This document shows, in pieces, positions 1-7,232 of a DNA stretch of 10,634 nucleotides (its first letter is position 1; each line of letters starts with the position of its first letter). This DNA is from JBOGGN01 sp050744165 (lineage in GTDB: Bacteria > Actinomycetota > Acidimicrobiia > Acidimicrobiales > Palsa-688). The position numbers and the translations under genes are program-made. The DNA lies in NCBI GenBank assembly GCA_050744165.1, contig JBOGGN010000348.1:1-10634 (forward strand), read 5' to 3'. The notes below the pieces were generated by a model, which was not told the DNA's origin, did not search any database, and saw nothing but the letters and a program-made list of their open reading frames with translations.

Positions 1-1
1 G

Positions 2-2092
2 GGCGACGCCGTCGAGGTGGCCACCTTCCCCGACGAGCCGTTCACGTCGTATTTCAGCGGCAACACGGTCCAGATCTGCCCTGTCGGCGCACTTCCTGCG
101 GCCCCGTACCGGTTCAAGGCTCGGCCGTGGGACCTGGAGCAGGTCGAGTCGTCCTGCACTTCCTGCTCGATCGGATGCCGGGTGGCCATCCAGTCCTCCG
201 GCGACCGCTTGACCCGCTCCCTCGGCGTCGACTCCGACCCGGTCAACCAGTCCTGGTTGTGCGACAAGGGGCGCTTCGACTGGCAGGCCATCTCCTCCGA
301 GGACCGGGTCACCGCCCCCCGGATCCGCAAGGGCGACCAGCTGGTCGAGGTCGGCTGGTCCGAGGCGCTGGAAAAAGTGGCTGCCGACCTGGCCAAGGCC
401 AAGGGGGTCCGGGGCGGCGCCGCCATCGGCATCATCGGCGGCGCCCGGCTGGCCAACGAGGACGCCTACGCCTGGTCGAAGCTGGCCCGGGCGGTGCTTG
501 GCACCGACAACGTCGACGCCCAACTGGGCGACGGGCTTCCGGCTTCGCTGGTGCTCGGCCTGCCCCGAGCCACCATCGACCAGGCCTGCGAGGCCTCGGC
601 CGTGATCACCGTCAGCCCCGACCTCAAAGAAGAGCTGCCGATCATCTATTTGCGGCTGCGGGCCGCAGTCAAGGACACCCATCTCCCCATCATCGAGATC
701 GCCGAGCAAACCGGCGGTCTTTCCCGCGACGCGGCCGTCACGCTCCTCCACCGGCCGGGCGAGGCCCACCTGGTGGCCCGGGCCCTGCTGGCCGACGAGG
801 ACCCAACGGCGGAGGTGGCCGGCGTGCCGCGGGCTCAGATGATGGCCGCTCGGGGCGTGCTTCAGGAGGTGGGAAAAAACGACGGGGCCGACGCGGCCTA
901 CGTCGTCGTGGCGGGCCGGCCGTCGCTCGGGTCGAGCTCCGACGCCGTGGTCGAAGCCGTGGCCACCCTCTTTGCCGGCCTTCCCGGGGTCCGTCTGCTT
1001 TCCGCCCTCCGCCGGGGCAACGTCCACGGTGCCCTGGACATGGGCCTGGCGCCGGGCGTGCTCCCTGGCCGGGTCGATCTGGCCGATGGCCGGGAGTGGT
1101 TCTCGGCCACCGGCGCCTGGGGGTCGCTCCCCGACGCGGCCGGCATGGACACCACCACCATGCTCCAGGAGGCTGCCGAGGGGCGCCTAGCGGCGCTGGT
1201 GTTGCTGGGCGCCGACCCGCTGTCGGACTTCCCGGACCGGACCTTGGCGCGCAAGGGCCTGCAGGGGGCGGGGATGGTGGTGGCGGTTGACTGCTTCCTG
1301 ACCGAGTCCTCCAAGAAGGCCGACGTCGTTCTCCCCGCCGCCACCTACGCGGAGCGGCCGGGGACCTTCACCAACCTGGAAGGCCGTGTGCTGCGCCTCG
1401 GCCAAAAGGTCACTGCCCCTGGGGTCGCCTGGCCGGATTGGATGATCGCCGCCGAGCTGGCTTGGAAGATGGGAGCCGACCTCGGCCTCGACCACCTCGA
1501 TGGAATCTGGGAGGAGATCGAGCGGCTGTCTCCCGCCCACGCCGGCATCACCCCGGCCCTGCTGGCCGGCCTGCGGGCCAAGGACGGCGTGGTCGTCCCC
1601 CTCGACACCTCGGTCGGCGGAGGCCCGGTGGATCCGGCCCCCCTTGACCCCATGGCCGAACCGGGCATCATCGCCGCGGAAGTCAACTGGCCATCGGCGC
1701 TCGACGTGCCCCATCCTGGCACCGCGGTACCGGGCGAAGTGGAGCGGGCCGCCGAGGGGGAGGCCGGGCACGCGGACCAACTGGCTGGTGGCGTGGCCAC
1801 CGCGGATGCCGAGATCGCGGGCGCCACGGCGGGGGGTGCCTCGGCGGCGGGTGCTTCGGCGGGCGCCTTGCCCGAGGGAGCCGATGCCGGCGACGCTGCC
1901 CTCAAGCGGCCGCCCATGATGCGCTTCCAGGCGCCGACGAAACCGGTCCCCGTCCCGCCAGTGGACGCCTACTCGCTGCGCCTGGTCTCCGGCCGGCGGC
2001 TCTGGGACGCAGGTGTCGGGGTACAGCACTCGCCCCACCTGGCGGGTCTGGCCGCCACCGCCACCATACGGGCCCACCCCGCCGACATGTAG
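2..2092 (+). CDS. nuoG: NADH-quinone oxidoreductase subunit G, 5'-partial, ending at a premature in-frame TAG
   Basis: NuoG is the large iron-sulfur subunit of the peripheral arm of complex I and passes electrons from NuoF/NuoE towards NuoI. The frame is open from base 2, so the first GTG (17) is not a start. Roughly the first 200-240 residues, with the 2Fe-2S and most N-terminal cluster ligands, lie upstream (estimate from family architecture). Visible here: the SGNTVQICPVGAL segment with a cluster Cys at fragment residue 26; a CxxCxxxC-x27-C [4Fe-4S] motif (Cys 52, 55, 59, 87; CTSCSIGC and CDKGR), the N7-type cluster kept in only some bacteria; then the molybdopterin-oxidoreductase-like domain, with GADPLSDFPDR and ADVVLPAATYAERPGTFTNLEGR near 400-460. 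An Ala/Gly-rich linker follows (about 570-640), then the start of the dinucleotide-binding-like C-terminal domain. TAG at 2090-2092 cuts this domain short; homologous sequence continues in the same frame to 2314. Identity is secure; the functional state is uncertain. Confidence 0.95.
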   Translation, partial: GDAVEVATFPDEPFTSYFSGNTVQICPVGALPAAPYRFKARPWDLEQVESSCTSCSIGCRVAIQSSGDRLTRSLGVDSDPVNQSWLCDKGRFDWQAISSEDRVTAPRIRKGDQLVEVGWSEALEKVAADLAKAKGVRGGAAIGIIGGARLANEDAYAWSKLARAVLGTDNVDAQLGDGLPASLVLGLPRATIDQACEASAVITVSPDLKEELPIIYLRLRAAVKDTHLPIIEIAEQTGGLSRDAAVTLLHRPGEAHLVARALLADEDPTAEVAGVPRAQMMAARGVLQEVGKNDGADAAYVVVAGRPSLGSSSDAVVEAVATLFAGLPGVRLLSALRRGNVHGALDMGLAPGVLPGRVDLADGREWFSATGAWGSLPDAAGMDTTTMLQEAAEGRLAALVLLGADPLSDFPDRTLARKGLQGAGMVVAVDCFLTESSKKADVVLPAATYAERPGTFTNLEGRVLRLGQKVTAPGVAWPDWMIAAELAWKMGADLGLDHLDGIWEEIERLSPAHAGITPALLAGLRAKDGVVVPLDTSVGGGPVDPAPLDPMAEPGIIAAEVNWPSALDVPHPGTAVPGEVERAAEGEAGHADQLAGGVATADAEIAGATAGGASAAGASAGALPEGADAGDAALKRPPMMRFQAPTKPVPVPPVDAYSLRLVSGRRLWDAGVGVQHSPHLAGLAATATIRAHPADM
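1835..1862 (+). repeat. Two-copy 13-bp direct repeat in the nuoG linker
   Basis: GGTGCCTCGGCGG at 1835-1847 recurs as GGTGCTTCGGCGG at 1850-1862, with one mismatch and a 15-base (5-codon) period. It encodes a GASAA/GASAG pair inside the Ala/Gly-rich linker of NuoG. This looks like slippage-type expansion of a low-complexity linker rather than a functional DNA site. Confidence 0.5.
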
Positions 2093-2314
2093 CGGCTGGG
2101 CCATAAGAACGGGACCATGGTGCGGGTCGGGTCGCCTCGGGGGAGCGTGGTGGTGCCGATCGAGGCCGACGCTGGTATCCCTCGAGGCTCGGCGGCGATG
2201 GCGTTCAACACGCCCGGCGATGGAGCCGCGGACCTGATCGAGGCCATCGTGGCCGTCAACCACGTGCGGGTGGACAGCCTCCCTCCGGGAGCTGGCCGGG
2301 GGGATAGCAACTGA
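2093..2314 (+). pseudogene. nuoG: Detached C-terminal piece of nuoG downstream of the in-frame TAG
   Basis: These 73 codons plus TGA are in the same frame as nuoG and continue its C-terminal domain: RLGHKNGTMVRVGSPRGSVV, a D-x-G-I-P-R-G segment, then FNTPGDGAADLI. This is the usual end of the molybdopterin-dinucleotide-binding-like fold of NuoG. The TGA at 2312-2314 shares its A with the nuoH ATG, the same TGATG junction seen at nuoI/nuoJ, so 2314 is the ancestral nuoG end. If UAG is a true stop, the piece could only be made by readthrough or by restart at ATG 2117 (65 codons). I see no good ribosome binding site before 2117. It may equally be a sequencing or assembly error in one codon (for example GAG read as TAG), in which case nuoG simply runs 2-2314. 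Confidence 0.8.
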
Positions 2315-3519
2315 TGGCCGGCGACCCGCTCTTCGCCCACGGCGTCACGCTGGCCGTGGCGATCATCGTGGTGATCAAGGCGATCATCGTCTTCGTCGTG
2401 GTGCTGGTGTCGGTGCTTCTCATGGTGTGGTTCGAGCGCAAGGTCATCAGCCACATGCAGACCCGCATCGGCCCCAACCGGGTCGGCCCCTACGGCCTGC
2501 TGCAGTCGATGGCAGACGGCACCAAGCTGTTCTTCAAGGAGGCGTTGCTGCCCCTGAAGGCGGATAAGCGGGTCTACCGGCTGGCTCCATTCCTGGCGGT
2601 CGTCCCCGCCTTCTTGATCTTCTCCATCGTCCCCCTCGGGGGCACGATCGAGATCGCCCACCACACCACCCGGCTTCAGCTGGCGGATCCGCCGTGGGGG
2701 ATCCTGTTCATGCTGATGCTGTCGTCAATCGCGGTCTACGGCGTCATGCTGGCGGGCTGGTCGTCGGGCTCGAAGTATCCCTTGCTCGGCGCGGTCCGGG
2801 CGTCGGCCCAGATGATCTCCTACGAGGCGGCAATGGGGCTGTCCATCGCTACCGTGGTGCTCCTCGCCGGATCCCTGCACACCAGCGCCATCGTGGCTGC
2901 CCAGCACGGGCTGCTGCACTTCCGCAGCCTCACCATCCCGCTCCCGGGGTGGAACCTGTTCCGGGCCTGGGTGGTGCCGTTCATCATTTTCATGCTGGCC
3001 ATCACCGCCGAGATGCACCGGCCCCCCTTCGACCTCGTGGAGGCCGAGGAGGAGTTGGCCGGCGGTTTCAACACCGAGTACTCCTCGCTGGGCTTCGCCC
3101 TGTTCTACCTGGCCGAGTTCATGAACGTGGTGACCATGTCGGCCATCGCGGTCACCTTGTTTCTCGGCGGTCCCGACGGGCCGCGCATCCTCGGCCACAG
3201 CGTCGGGCCGTTCTGGTTCCTCGTCAAGGAGTTCTTCTTCCTCTACACCTACGTGTGGCTGCGGGCCACCCTGCCCCGCTTCCGCTACGACCAGCTGATG
3301 GACCTCGGCTGGAAGCGGCTCATACCTGGGGCGCTGGCGATGCTCCTGTTCGTGGCGGCCGTGCGCAACGGCAGCCGCGGGTGGATCCTCGGCCTCATCG
3401 GGGGACTCGTCGTTGCCTTCGTCGTCCTGTGGCGGGCCCTGGCCGTGGGGCGCCAAGCCACCTTGGTGGAGGCTGCCAACCCGCAGCCGGAGACGGCACC
3501 GGCGGGAGGAGGGAGCTAG
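2314..3519 (+). CDS. nuoH: NADH-quinone oxidoreductase subunit H
   Basis: NuoH (complex I subunit 1 / ND1) is the membrane subunit that docks the peripheral arm, forms the quinone tunnel and starts the coupling path to the pump subunits. The 401-residue protein has several hydrophobic segments. It shows the family signatures: FERK at residues 40-43 followed by TRIGPNRVGP at 50-59, and the acidic loop EMHRPPFDLVEAEEEL at 233-248 followed by GGFNTEYSS, the E/D-rich channel segment thought to relay the quinone-site signal. It is longer than the E. coli protein (325 aa) because of a C-terminal helix and a polar Pro/Ala/Gly tail ending near 401; such extensions are common in actinobacterial NuoH. 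The ATG overlaps the nuoG TGA by one base (TGATG), with a G-rich GGGGGGA at 2298-2304 as a possible ribosome binding site. Its translation probably depends on coupling to nuoG, so the upstream TAG could be polar on it. It ends in TAG. Confidence 0.97.
   Translation: MAGDPLFAHGVTLAVAIIVVIKAIIVFVVVLVSVLLMVWFERKVISHMQTRIGPNRVGPYGLLQSMADGTKLFFKEALLPLKADKRVYRLAPFLAVVPAFLIFSIVPLGGTIEIAHHTTRLQLADPPWGILFMLMLSSIAVYGVMLAGWSSGSKYPLLGAVRASAQMISYEAAMGLSIATVVLLAGSLHTSAIVAAQHGLLHFRSLTIPLPGWNLFRAWVVPFIIFMLAITAEMHRPPFDLVEAEEELAGGFNTEYSSLGFALFYLAEFMNVVTMSAIAVTLFLGGPDGPRILGHSVGPFWFLVKEFFFLYTYVWLRATLPRFRYDQLMDLGWKRLIPGALAMLLFVAAVRNGSRGWILGLIGGLVVAFVVLWRALAVGRQATLVEAANPQPETAPAGGGS
3507..3512 (+). promoter_or_regulatory. 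Ribosome binding site of nuoI
   Basis: AGGAGG lies within the last codons of nuoH, nine bases before ATG 3522. It is a consensus Shine-Dalgarno sequence and fixes 3522 as the nuoI start. The much earlier ATG at 2694 in the same frame lies inside nuoH. Confidence 0.8.
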
Positions 3520-3521
3520 CC

Positions 3522-4253
3522 ATGGGCTACTTCAAAGGCTTCGCGGTGTCCGGCAAGCAGTTCTTCCAGAAGACGGTCACCACCCAGTACCCGGAGGAGA
3601 AGCGGCCCAAGCCGGAACGCTTCCACGGCCGCCATGTCCTCAACCGCTACGAGGACGGGATGGAAAAGTGCATCGGCTGCGAGCTGTGCGCCGGTGCCTG
3701 CCCGGCCCGCTGCATTTACGTCCGGGGGGCCGACAACCCGCCCGACGCCCCGGTCTCGCCTGGGGAGCGCTACGGGTTCGTGTACGAGATCAACTTCCTG
3801 CGCTGCATCCACTGCGACCTGTGCGTCGAGGCCTGCCCGACCGAGGCCATCACCGAGTCGAAGCTGTTCGAGTTCTCCTTCACCAACCGCCAGGACGCCA
3901 TCTACACCAAGGCGGAGTTGGTCGTCGACGACGAGGGCAAGCCAAAGCACCTGCCCTGGGAGGACTGGAAAGAAGGCGACGACGACAACACCTCGGCGTG
4001 GATGCGGGCCACCGCTCCCGGAGGCCAGGCGGCGGCCGAGGGGCGGCCGCTGTGGTCGGGGGAGCTGGGCTACGGGGTCCGGCCCGCCCAGTCGGGGCAG
4101 TCAGAGGAGGGGTCGGCGGACGTGCCCGCCGACTGGGATATCAGCGTCCGCGAGGCGGCGGGGGCGGAGGTGCGCGGGGCCGGGGTGCCCAGTGGCCGTC
4201 CGAGCGGGGGCAACGGTGGCCCCAAGGCCGGGCGGAAGGGCCGGGGCCGGTGA
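3522..4253 (+). CDS. nuoI: NADH-quinone oxidoreductase subunit I (two [4Fe-4S] ferredoxin-type)
   Basis: NuoI (TYKY/Nqo9 homologue) holds clusters N6a and N6b, which carry electrons from NuoG towards the terminal cluster N2 next to the quinone site. Two complete CxxCxxCxxxCP motifs are visible: Cys 50, 53, 56, 60 (CIGCELCAGACP) and Cys 95, 98, 101, 105 (CIHCDLCVEACP). An amphipathic N-terminal stretch precedes them, as usual for the membrane-docking segment. The protein is 243 residues, against about 180 in E. coli. The last 75-80 residues form a polar low-complexity tail rich in Gly, Arg, Ala and Pro, ending in a basic cluster (KAGRKGRGR). Its role is unknown. The start is two bases after the nuoH stop, behind a strong Shine-Dalgarno. 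The TGA shares its A with the nuoJ ATG. Confidence 0.97.
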   Translation: MGYFKGFAVSGKQFFQKTVTTQYPEEKRPKPERFHGRHVLNRYEDGMEKCIGCELCAGACPARCIYVRGADNPPDAPVSPGERYGFVYEINFLRCIHCDLCVEACPTEAITESKLFEFSFTNRQDAIYTKAELVVDDEGKPKHLPWEDWKEGDDDNTSAWMRATAPGGQAAAEGRPLWSGELGYGVRPAQSGQSEEGSADVPADWDISVREAAGAEVRGAGVPSGRPSGGNGGPKAGRKGRGR

Positions 4254-4843
4254 TGCTGGGGACGATCGCGGTCGCCGACGCCATCGTGTTCGCCGTGGCC
4301 GCGGTAGCGATCCTGGTGGGGGCGGTTGGGGTGGTGGTGTCCCGCCACCCGGTTCGAGCGGCTCTGATGCTGGTGTTGACGCTCTTCGGGGTGGCGGTGG
4401 AGTTCGTCAACCAGTCCGCCGATTTCCTGGCCGCGGTGCAGGTGATCGTCTACGCCGGGGCGATCGTGATCCTGTTCCTGTTCGTGATCATGCTGCTCGG
4501 CGTCGACAGCCAGGAGAACCTGAAGGCGGAGCCGCTGCGGGGGCAGCGGTCCACGGCAGTGGTGCTCGGTCTGATGGCGCTGGTGGAGCTGGCGCTGTTG
4601 GGCCGGTTCACCAACTGGGTGACCGGGGCGCCGTCGACGGCAGGGCCGCTGCGGGGCGCCGGGGCCCAGGGGGAGAACATCCAGAAGCTGGGCCAGTCGA
4701 TCTTCACCCGTTACCTGTTTCCCTTCGAGATCACCTCAGTGCTGCTGGTGCTGGCGGTGGTCGGCGCCGTGATCCTGGCCCGCCGCCCCCAGCGCGTCGC
4801 CTCGGAGATGACCGCTGAAGAGCAGGAGGCGGCGCTCCCATGA
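4253..4843 (+). CDS. nuoJ: NADH-quinone oxidoreductase subunit J
   Basis: NuoJ (ND6 homologue) is a small membrane subunit next to NuoH and NuoK. Its third transmembrane helix carries a conformational switch (a pi-bulge) linking the quinone reaction to proton pumping. The 196-residue product has about five hydrophobic helices. The diagnostic segment is FLAAVQVIVYAGAIVILFLF at 58-77, with the conserved Tyr67 and the YAGA turn. A longer hydrophilic loop (about 85-100 and 120-150) separates the later helices, and the short C-terminal tail is acidic. The ATG overlaps the nuoI TGA by one base; GGAAGGG at 4234-4240 is a weakly spaced ribosome binding site, so coupling to nuoI is likely. The C-terminal codons contain AGGAGG at 4824-4829, which serves whatever starts at 4840. 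Confidence 0.95.
   Translation: MLGTIAVADAIVFAVAAVAILVGAVGVVVSRHPVRAALMLVLTLFGVAVEFVNQSADFLAAVQVIVYAGAIVILFLFVIMLLGVDSQENLKAEPLRGQRSTAVVLGLMALVELALLGRFTNWVTGAPSTAGPLRGAGAQGENIQKLGQSIFTRYLFPFEITSVLLVLAVVGAVILARRPQRVASEMTAEEQEAALP
4824..4829 (+). promoter_or_regulatory. Shine-Dalgarno sequence ahead of the nuoJ-nuoK bridging mini-ORF
   Basis: AGGAGG ends ten bases before ATG 4840, the start of the 10-codon mini-ORF. It is 39 bases from the nuoK ATG, too far to serve nuoK directly. It lies inside nuoJ, so it could also occur by chance in Glu-Glu-Ala codons. Confidence 0.5.
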
Positions 4844-4872
4844 GCGGGCCAGCCGTGAGAGCAGGGTCATGA
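4840..4872 (+). CDS. Possible 10-codon bridging mini-ORF between nuoJ and nuoK
   Basis: The short frame encodes MSGPAVRAGS. Its ATG (4840-4842) overlaps the nuoJ TGA (4841-4843) as ATGA, and its own TGA (4870-4872) overlaps the nuoK ATG (4869-4871) as ATGA. A consensus AGGAGG sits ten bases before its start. The geometry would let ribosomes finishing nuoJ restart here and be delivered onto the nuoK start, keeping translational coupling across the largest intergenic gap in the operon (25 bases). The peptide itself is too short to suggest a function. ATGA junctions are common in GC-rich operons, so chance is not excluded. Confidence 0.35.
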   Translation: MSGPAVRAGS

Positions 4873-5174
4873 GCATCGCCGGGGGCTGGTATCTGGCGTT
4901 GGCGGCGGTCGTATTCACCGTGGGCGCGGTCGGGGTGCTGGTGCGCCGCAACGTGCTGATCATGTTCATGTGCGTCGAGTTGATGCTGAACGCCGTCAAC
5001 CTGACGTTCGTCACCTTCGCTCGCATGCTCAATGACATCGGCGGTCAGTCGGTGGTGTTCTTCGTGCTCGTGGTGGCCGCCGCCGAGGTGGTCGTCGGGT
5101 TGGGGATCATCGTGGCCATCTACCGCCGGCGGGTCGGGGCGACTGCCGACGACCTGCACATCCTCAAGGGCTGA
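4869..5174 (+). CDS. nuoK: NADH-quinone oxidoreductase subunit K
   Basis: NuoK (ND4L homologue) is a three-helix membrane subunit that forms part of the proton path between NuoJ and NuoN. The 101-residue length matches the family exactly. Both essential membrane glutamates are present: Glu37 in FMCVELMLNAVNL (helix 2) and Glu73 in VVAAAEVVVGLGI (helix 3), equivalent to E36 and E72 of E. coli. The C-terminus (YRRRVGATADDLHILKG) is the usual cytoplasmic tail. ATG 4869 is chosen because it gives the canonical length and N-terminus. The ribosome binding site is weak (GAGAGCAGGG at 4857-4866), which fits the idea that a bridging mini-ORF delivers ribosomes. nuoL follows after nine bases. Confidence 0.97.
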   Translation: MSIAGGWYLALAAVVFTVGAVGVLVRRNVLIMFMCVELMLNAVNLTFVTFARMLNDIGGQSVVFFVLVVAAAEVVVGLGIIVAIYRRRVGATADDLHILKG

Positions 5175-5183
5175 GCCGACGCC

Positions 5184-7229
5184 GTGAACTTCGCCTTCGT
5201 CGTGCTTGCCATGCCGCTCGTCGGCTTCCTGTTGCTGTTCGCCTTCGGTCGCCGCCTGGGCGAACCCGCCGCCGGGTACCTGGCCACCTTCATGGCAGCC
5301 TGCTCGTTCCTGGCCACCCTGGTGGTGTTCTTCACCATGCTTGGCCGATCCCCGGGACAGCGGACGGTGATCCAGAACATCTACACCTGGCTACCCGTCG
5401 GCGGCCTCCACGTCTCCTTCGCCCTTCAGCTGGACCCGCTGTCGGTCACCATGGCCCTGTTCGTCACCGGCGTCGGAAGCCTCATCCACCTGTACTCCGT
5501 CGGCTACCTGCACGGTGACGAGCACTTCCCCCGGTTCTTCCTGCTCCTCAACCTGTTCCTGTTTTCCATGCTGTGCCTGGTCCTGGCCAACAACTTCCTC
5601 TTCATGTTCGTCGGCTGGGAAGGTGTCGGCTTTTGCTCCTACCAGCTGGTGTCCTTCTGGTTCCAGCGGGAACGGCCGCCCGCGGCGGGCAAGAAGGCCT
5701 TCGTCACCAACCGCATCGGCGACTTCGGCTTCATGATCGGGATGTTCCTGATCTTCAACCATTTCGGGACCCTCGACTTCACCAAGGTCTTCTCCGGCCT
5801 CGTCGGCGGTGCTCCCGGCGCCCTGGCCACCGGCACCGCCACCGCAATCGCCCTCATGCTTTTCCTCGGGGCCGCCGGCAAATCGGCCCAGCTGCCCCTG
5901 TACGTGTGGCTCCCCGACGCCATGGAAGGCCCGACGCCGGTGTCCGCCCTCATCCACGCCGCCACCATGGTCACCGCCGGGGTCTACCTGATGGCCCGCA
6001 TCGCCCCCATCCTCCACTACTCCCCCGACACCCTCACCGTGGTCGCCATCGTCGGCGCCGCCACCGCCCTGTACGCGGCCACGATCGCCTGCGGGCAGGA
6101 CGACATCAAGAAGGTCCTGGCCTACTCCACCATCTCCCAGCTGGGTTACATGTTCCTCGGCATCGGGGCCGGGTCCTACGCCGCGGGCCTGTTCCACATG
6201 GTGACCCACGCCTTCTTCAAGGCCCTCCTCTTCCTCGGGGCGGGCTCGGTCATCCACGCCCTGCACGACCAGCAGGACATGAAAAAGATGGGCGGGCTCC
6301 TCAAGTGGATGCCGGTCACTGGCGGTACCTTTATCATCGCCTGGCTGGCGATCTCGGGGATTTTCCCCTTCGCCGGCTTCTGGTCCAAGGATGACGTCCT
6401 GGCCGCCGCCTGGGGCAGCCACGGCGACCTGGGCAAGGTGCTGTGGGCGGTCGGGTTCCTGACTGCCGGGCTCACGGCGTACTACATGAGCCGCCAGGTG
6501 GCGCTGGTCTTCTTGGGCAAGGCCCGCTGGCAGGAGGCCAAACACCCTGCCGAGGCCGAGCAGGGGGCGCACCTGGAGGGCAAGCCGGGCCTGACCCAGC
6601 ACGAGTTGGTGGGCGAGTCGGCGGGCGACCATGTCCCCGCCGGGAAGGCAGCGGCGGGAGCGGCGGCTGGTGGCCATGAGACGCAAGGGGATCCCCATGA
6701 GTCGCCCTGGCAGATGCGCCTGCCGCTGATGGTGCTCGGGTTCCTCGCCCTGGTCGGCGGCGTGCTCGACCTCCCCTGGGGCAAGCTCGACCTGCTCACC
6801 CGGTGGCTGGCTCCGGTCTTCCCCAACCCCATCGCGGCCGAGCCCCACGTGGCGTCGGGCGTCAAGGTGGTGCTCACTCTGGTGACCCTGGCCCTGTGCC
6901 TGGGCGGCCTGGCCCTCGGCCTTCGGCCGTGGCTGGCCAGCGCCGTGCACCCCAAGTTGGAGCCCAAGGTGTTGAAGAACGCCTGGTACTACGACGCCAC
7001 CATCTCCGCCTTGGTGGCCGGACCGGGTGAGGAACTGGCCGACTTCACGGCTTTCAAGGTCGACAAGGGGGTGGTCGACGGGGCGGTCAACGGCATCGCC
7101 GTGCTTACCGCCGCCGGCGGCCGGACGCTGCGCAAGCTGCAGACCGGCTACGTCCGCAACTACGCCCTCGGCATTGCGGCCGGGGCGGTGGCGCTGTTGG
7201 TGTACGTCGCAGTGCGGGTCGGAGGCTGA
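5184..7229 (+). CDS. nuoL: NADH-quinone oxidoreductase subunit L
   Basis: NuoL (ND5 homologue) is the distal antiporter-like proton-pumping subunit; its long lateral helix clamps NuoM and NuoN. The 681-residue protein has the N-terminal domain (DPLSVTMALFVTGVGSLIHL at 84-103) and the antiporter core. Expected pump residues are visible: Glu146 in GWEGVGFCSYQLVSFWF, Asp180 in NRIGDFGF, Lys233 in AGKSAQLPLYVWLPDAMEGP, His258 in ALIHAATMVTAGVY, His338/His342 in FHMVTHAFFKALLF, and Lys402 in GFWSKDD. The C-terminal part carries the KNAWYYD segment near 598 and ends in QTGYVRNYAL plus a final membrane helix (about 660-678), as in other full-length NuoL. A hydrophilic Ala/Gly/Glu/His-rich loop at about 445-508 is expanded. 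The start is GTG (GTG-AAC-TTC) with only a distant AAGGG at 5166-5170, so re-initiation after nuoK is likely. ATG 5211 is an alternative but would remove the start of the first helix. Confidence 0.97.
   Translation: MNFAFVVLAMPLVGFLLLFAFGRRLGEPAAGYLATFMAACSFLATLVVFFTMLGRSPGQRTVIQNIYTWLPVGGLHVSFALQLDPLSVTMALFVTGVGSLIHLYSVGYLHGDEHFPRFFLLLNLFLFSMLCLVLANNFLFMFVGWEGVGFCSYQLVSFWFQRERPPAAGKKAFVTNRIGDFGFMIGMFLIFNHFGTLDFTKVFSGLVGGAPGALATGTATAIALMLFLGAAGKSAQLPLYVWLPDAMEGPTPVSALIHAATMVTAGVYLMARIAPILHYSPDTLTVVAIVGAATALYAATIACGQDDIKKVLAYSTISQLGYMFLGIGAGSYAAGLFHMVTHAFFKALLFLGAGSVIHALHDQQDMKKMGGLLKWMPVTGGTFIIAWLAISGIFPFAGFWSKDDVLAAAWGSHGDLGKVLWAVGFLTAGLTAYYMSRQVALVFLGKARWQEAKHPAEAEQGAHLEGKPGLTQHELVGESAGDHVPAGKAAAGAAAGGHETQGDPHESPWQMRLPLMVLGFLALVGGVLDLPWGKLDLLTRWLAPVFPNPIAAEPHVASGVKVVLTLVTLALCLGGLALGLRPWLASAVHPKLEPKVLKNAWYYDATISALVAGPGEELADFTAFKVDKGVVDGAVNGIAVLTAAGGRTLRKLQTGYVRNYALGIAAGAVALLVYVAVRVGG
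7221..7225 (+). promoter_or_regulatory. Ribosome binding site of nuoM
   Basis: GGAGG in the final codons of nuoL lies seven bases before GTG 7233. It supports the GTG start of nuoM three bases after the nuoL TGA. Confidence 0.7.
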
Positions 7230-7232
7230 GTC

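Noticed and set aside
17..19. GTG at 17 as the start of nuoG
   Set aside because: The frame is open to the window edge, and the residues before it (GDAVE) and after it fit the middle of NuoG, so the gene begins upstream of the window.
2090..2092. Genome-wide reassignment of TAG to an amino acid
   Set aside because: nuoH (3517-3519) and nuoN (10529-10531) both end in TAG exactly where the family ends, so TAG works as a stop in this genome.
2694..3521. Upstream open extension of the nuoI frame through nuoH
   Set aside because: Out-of-frame shadow of nuoH. NuoI homology starts at ATG 3522 behind AGGAGG.
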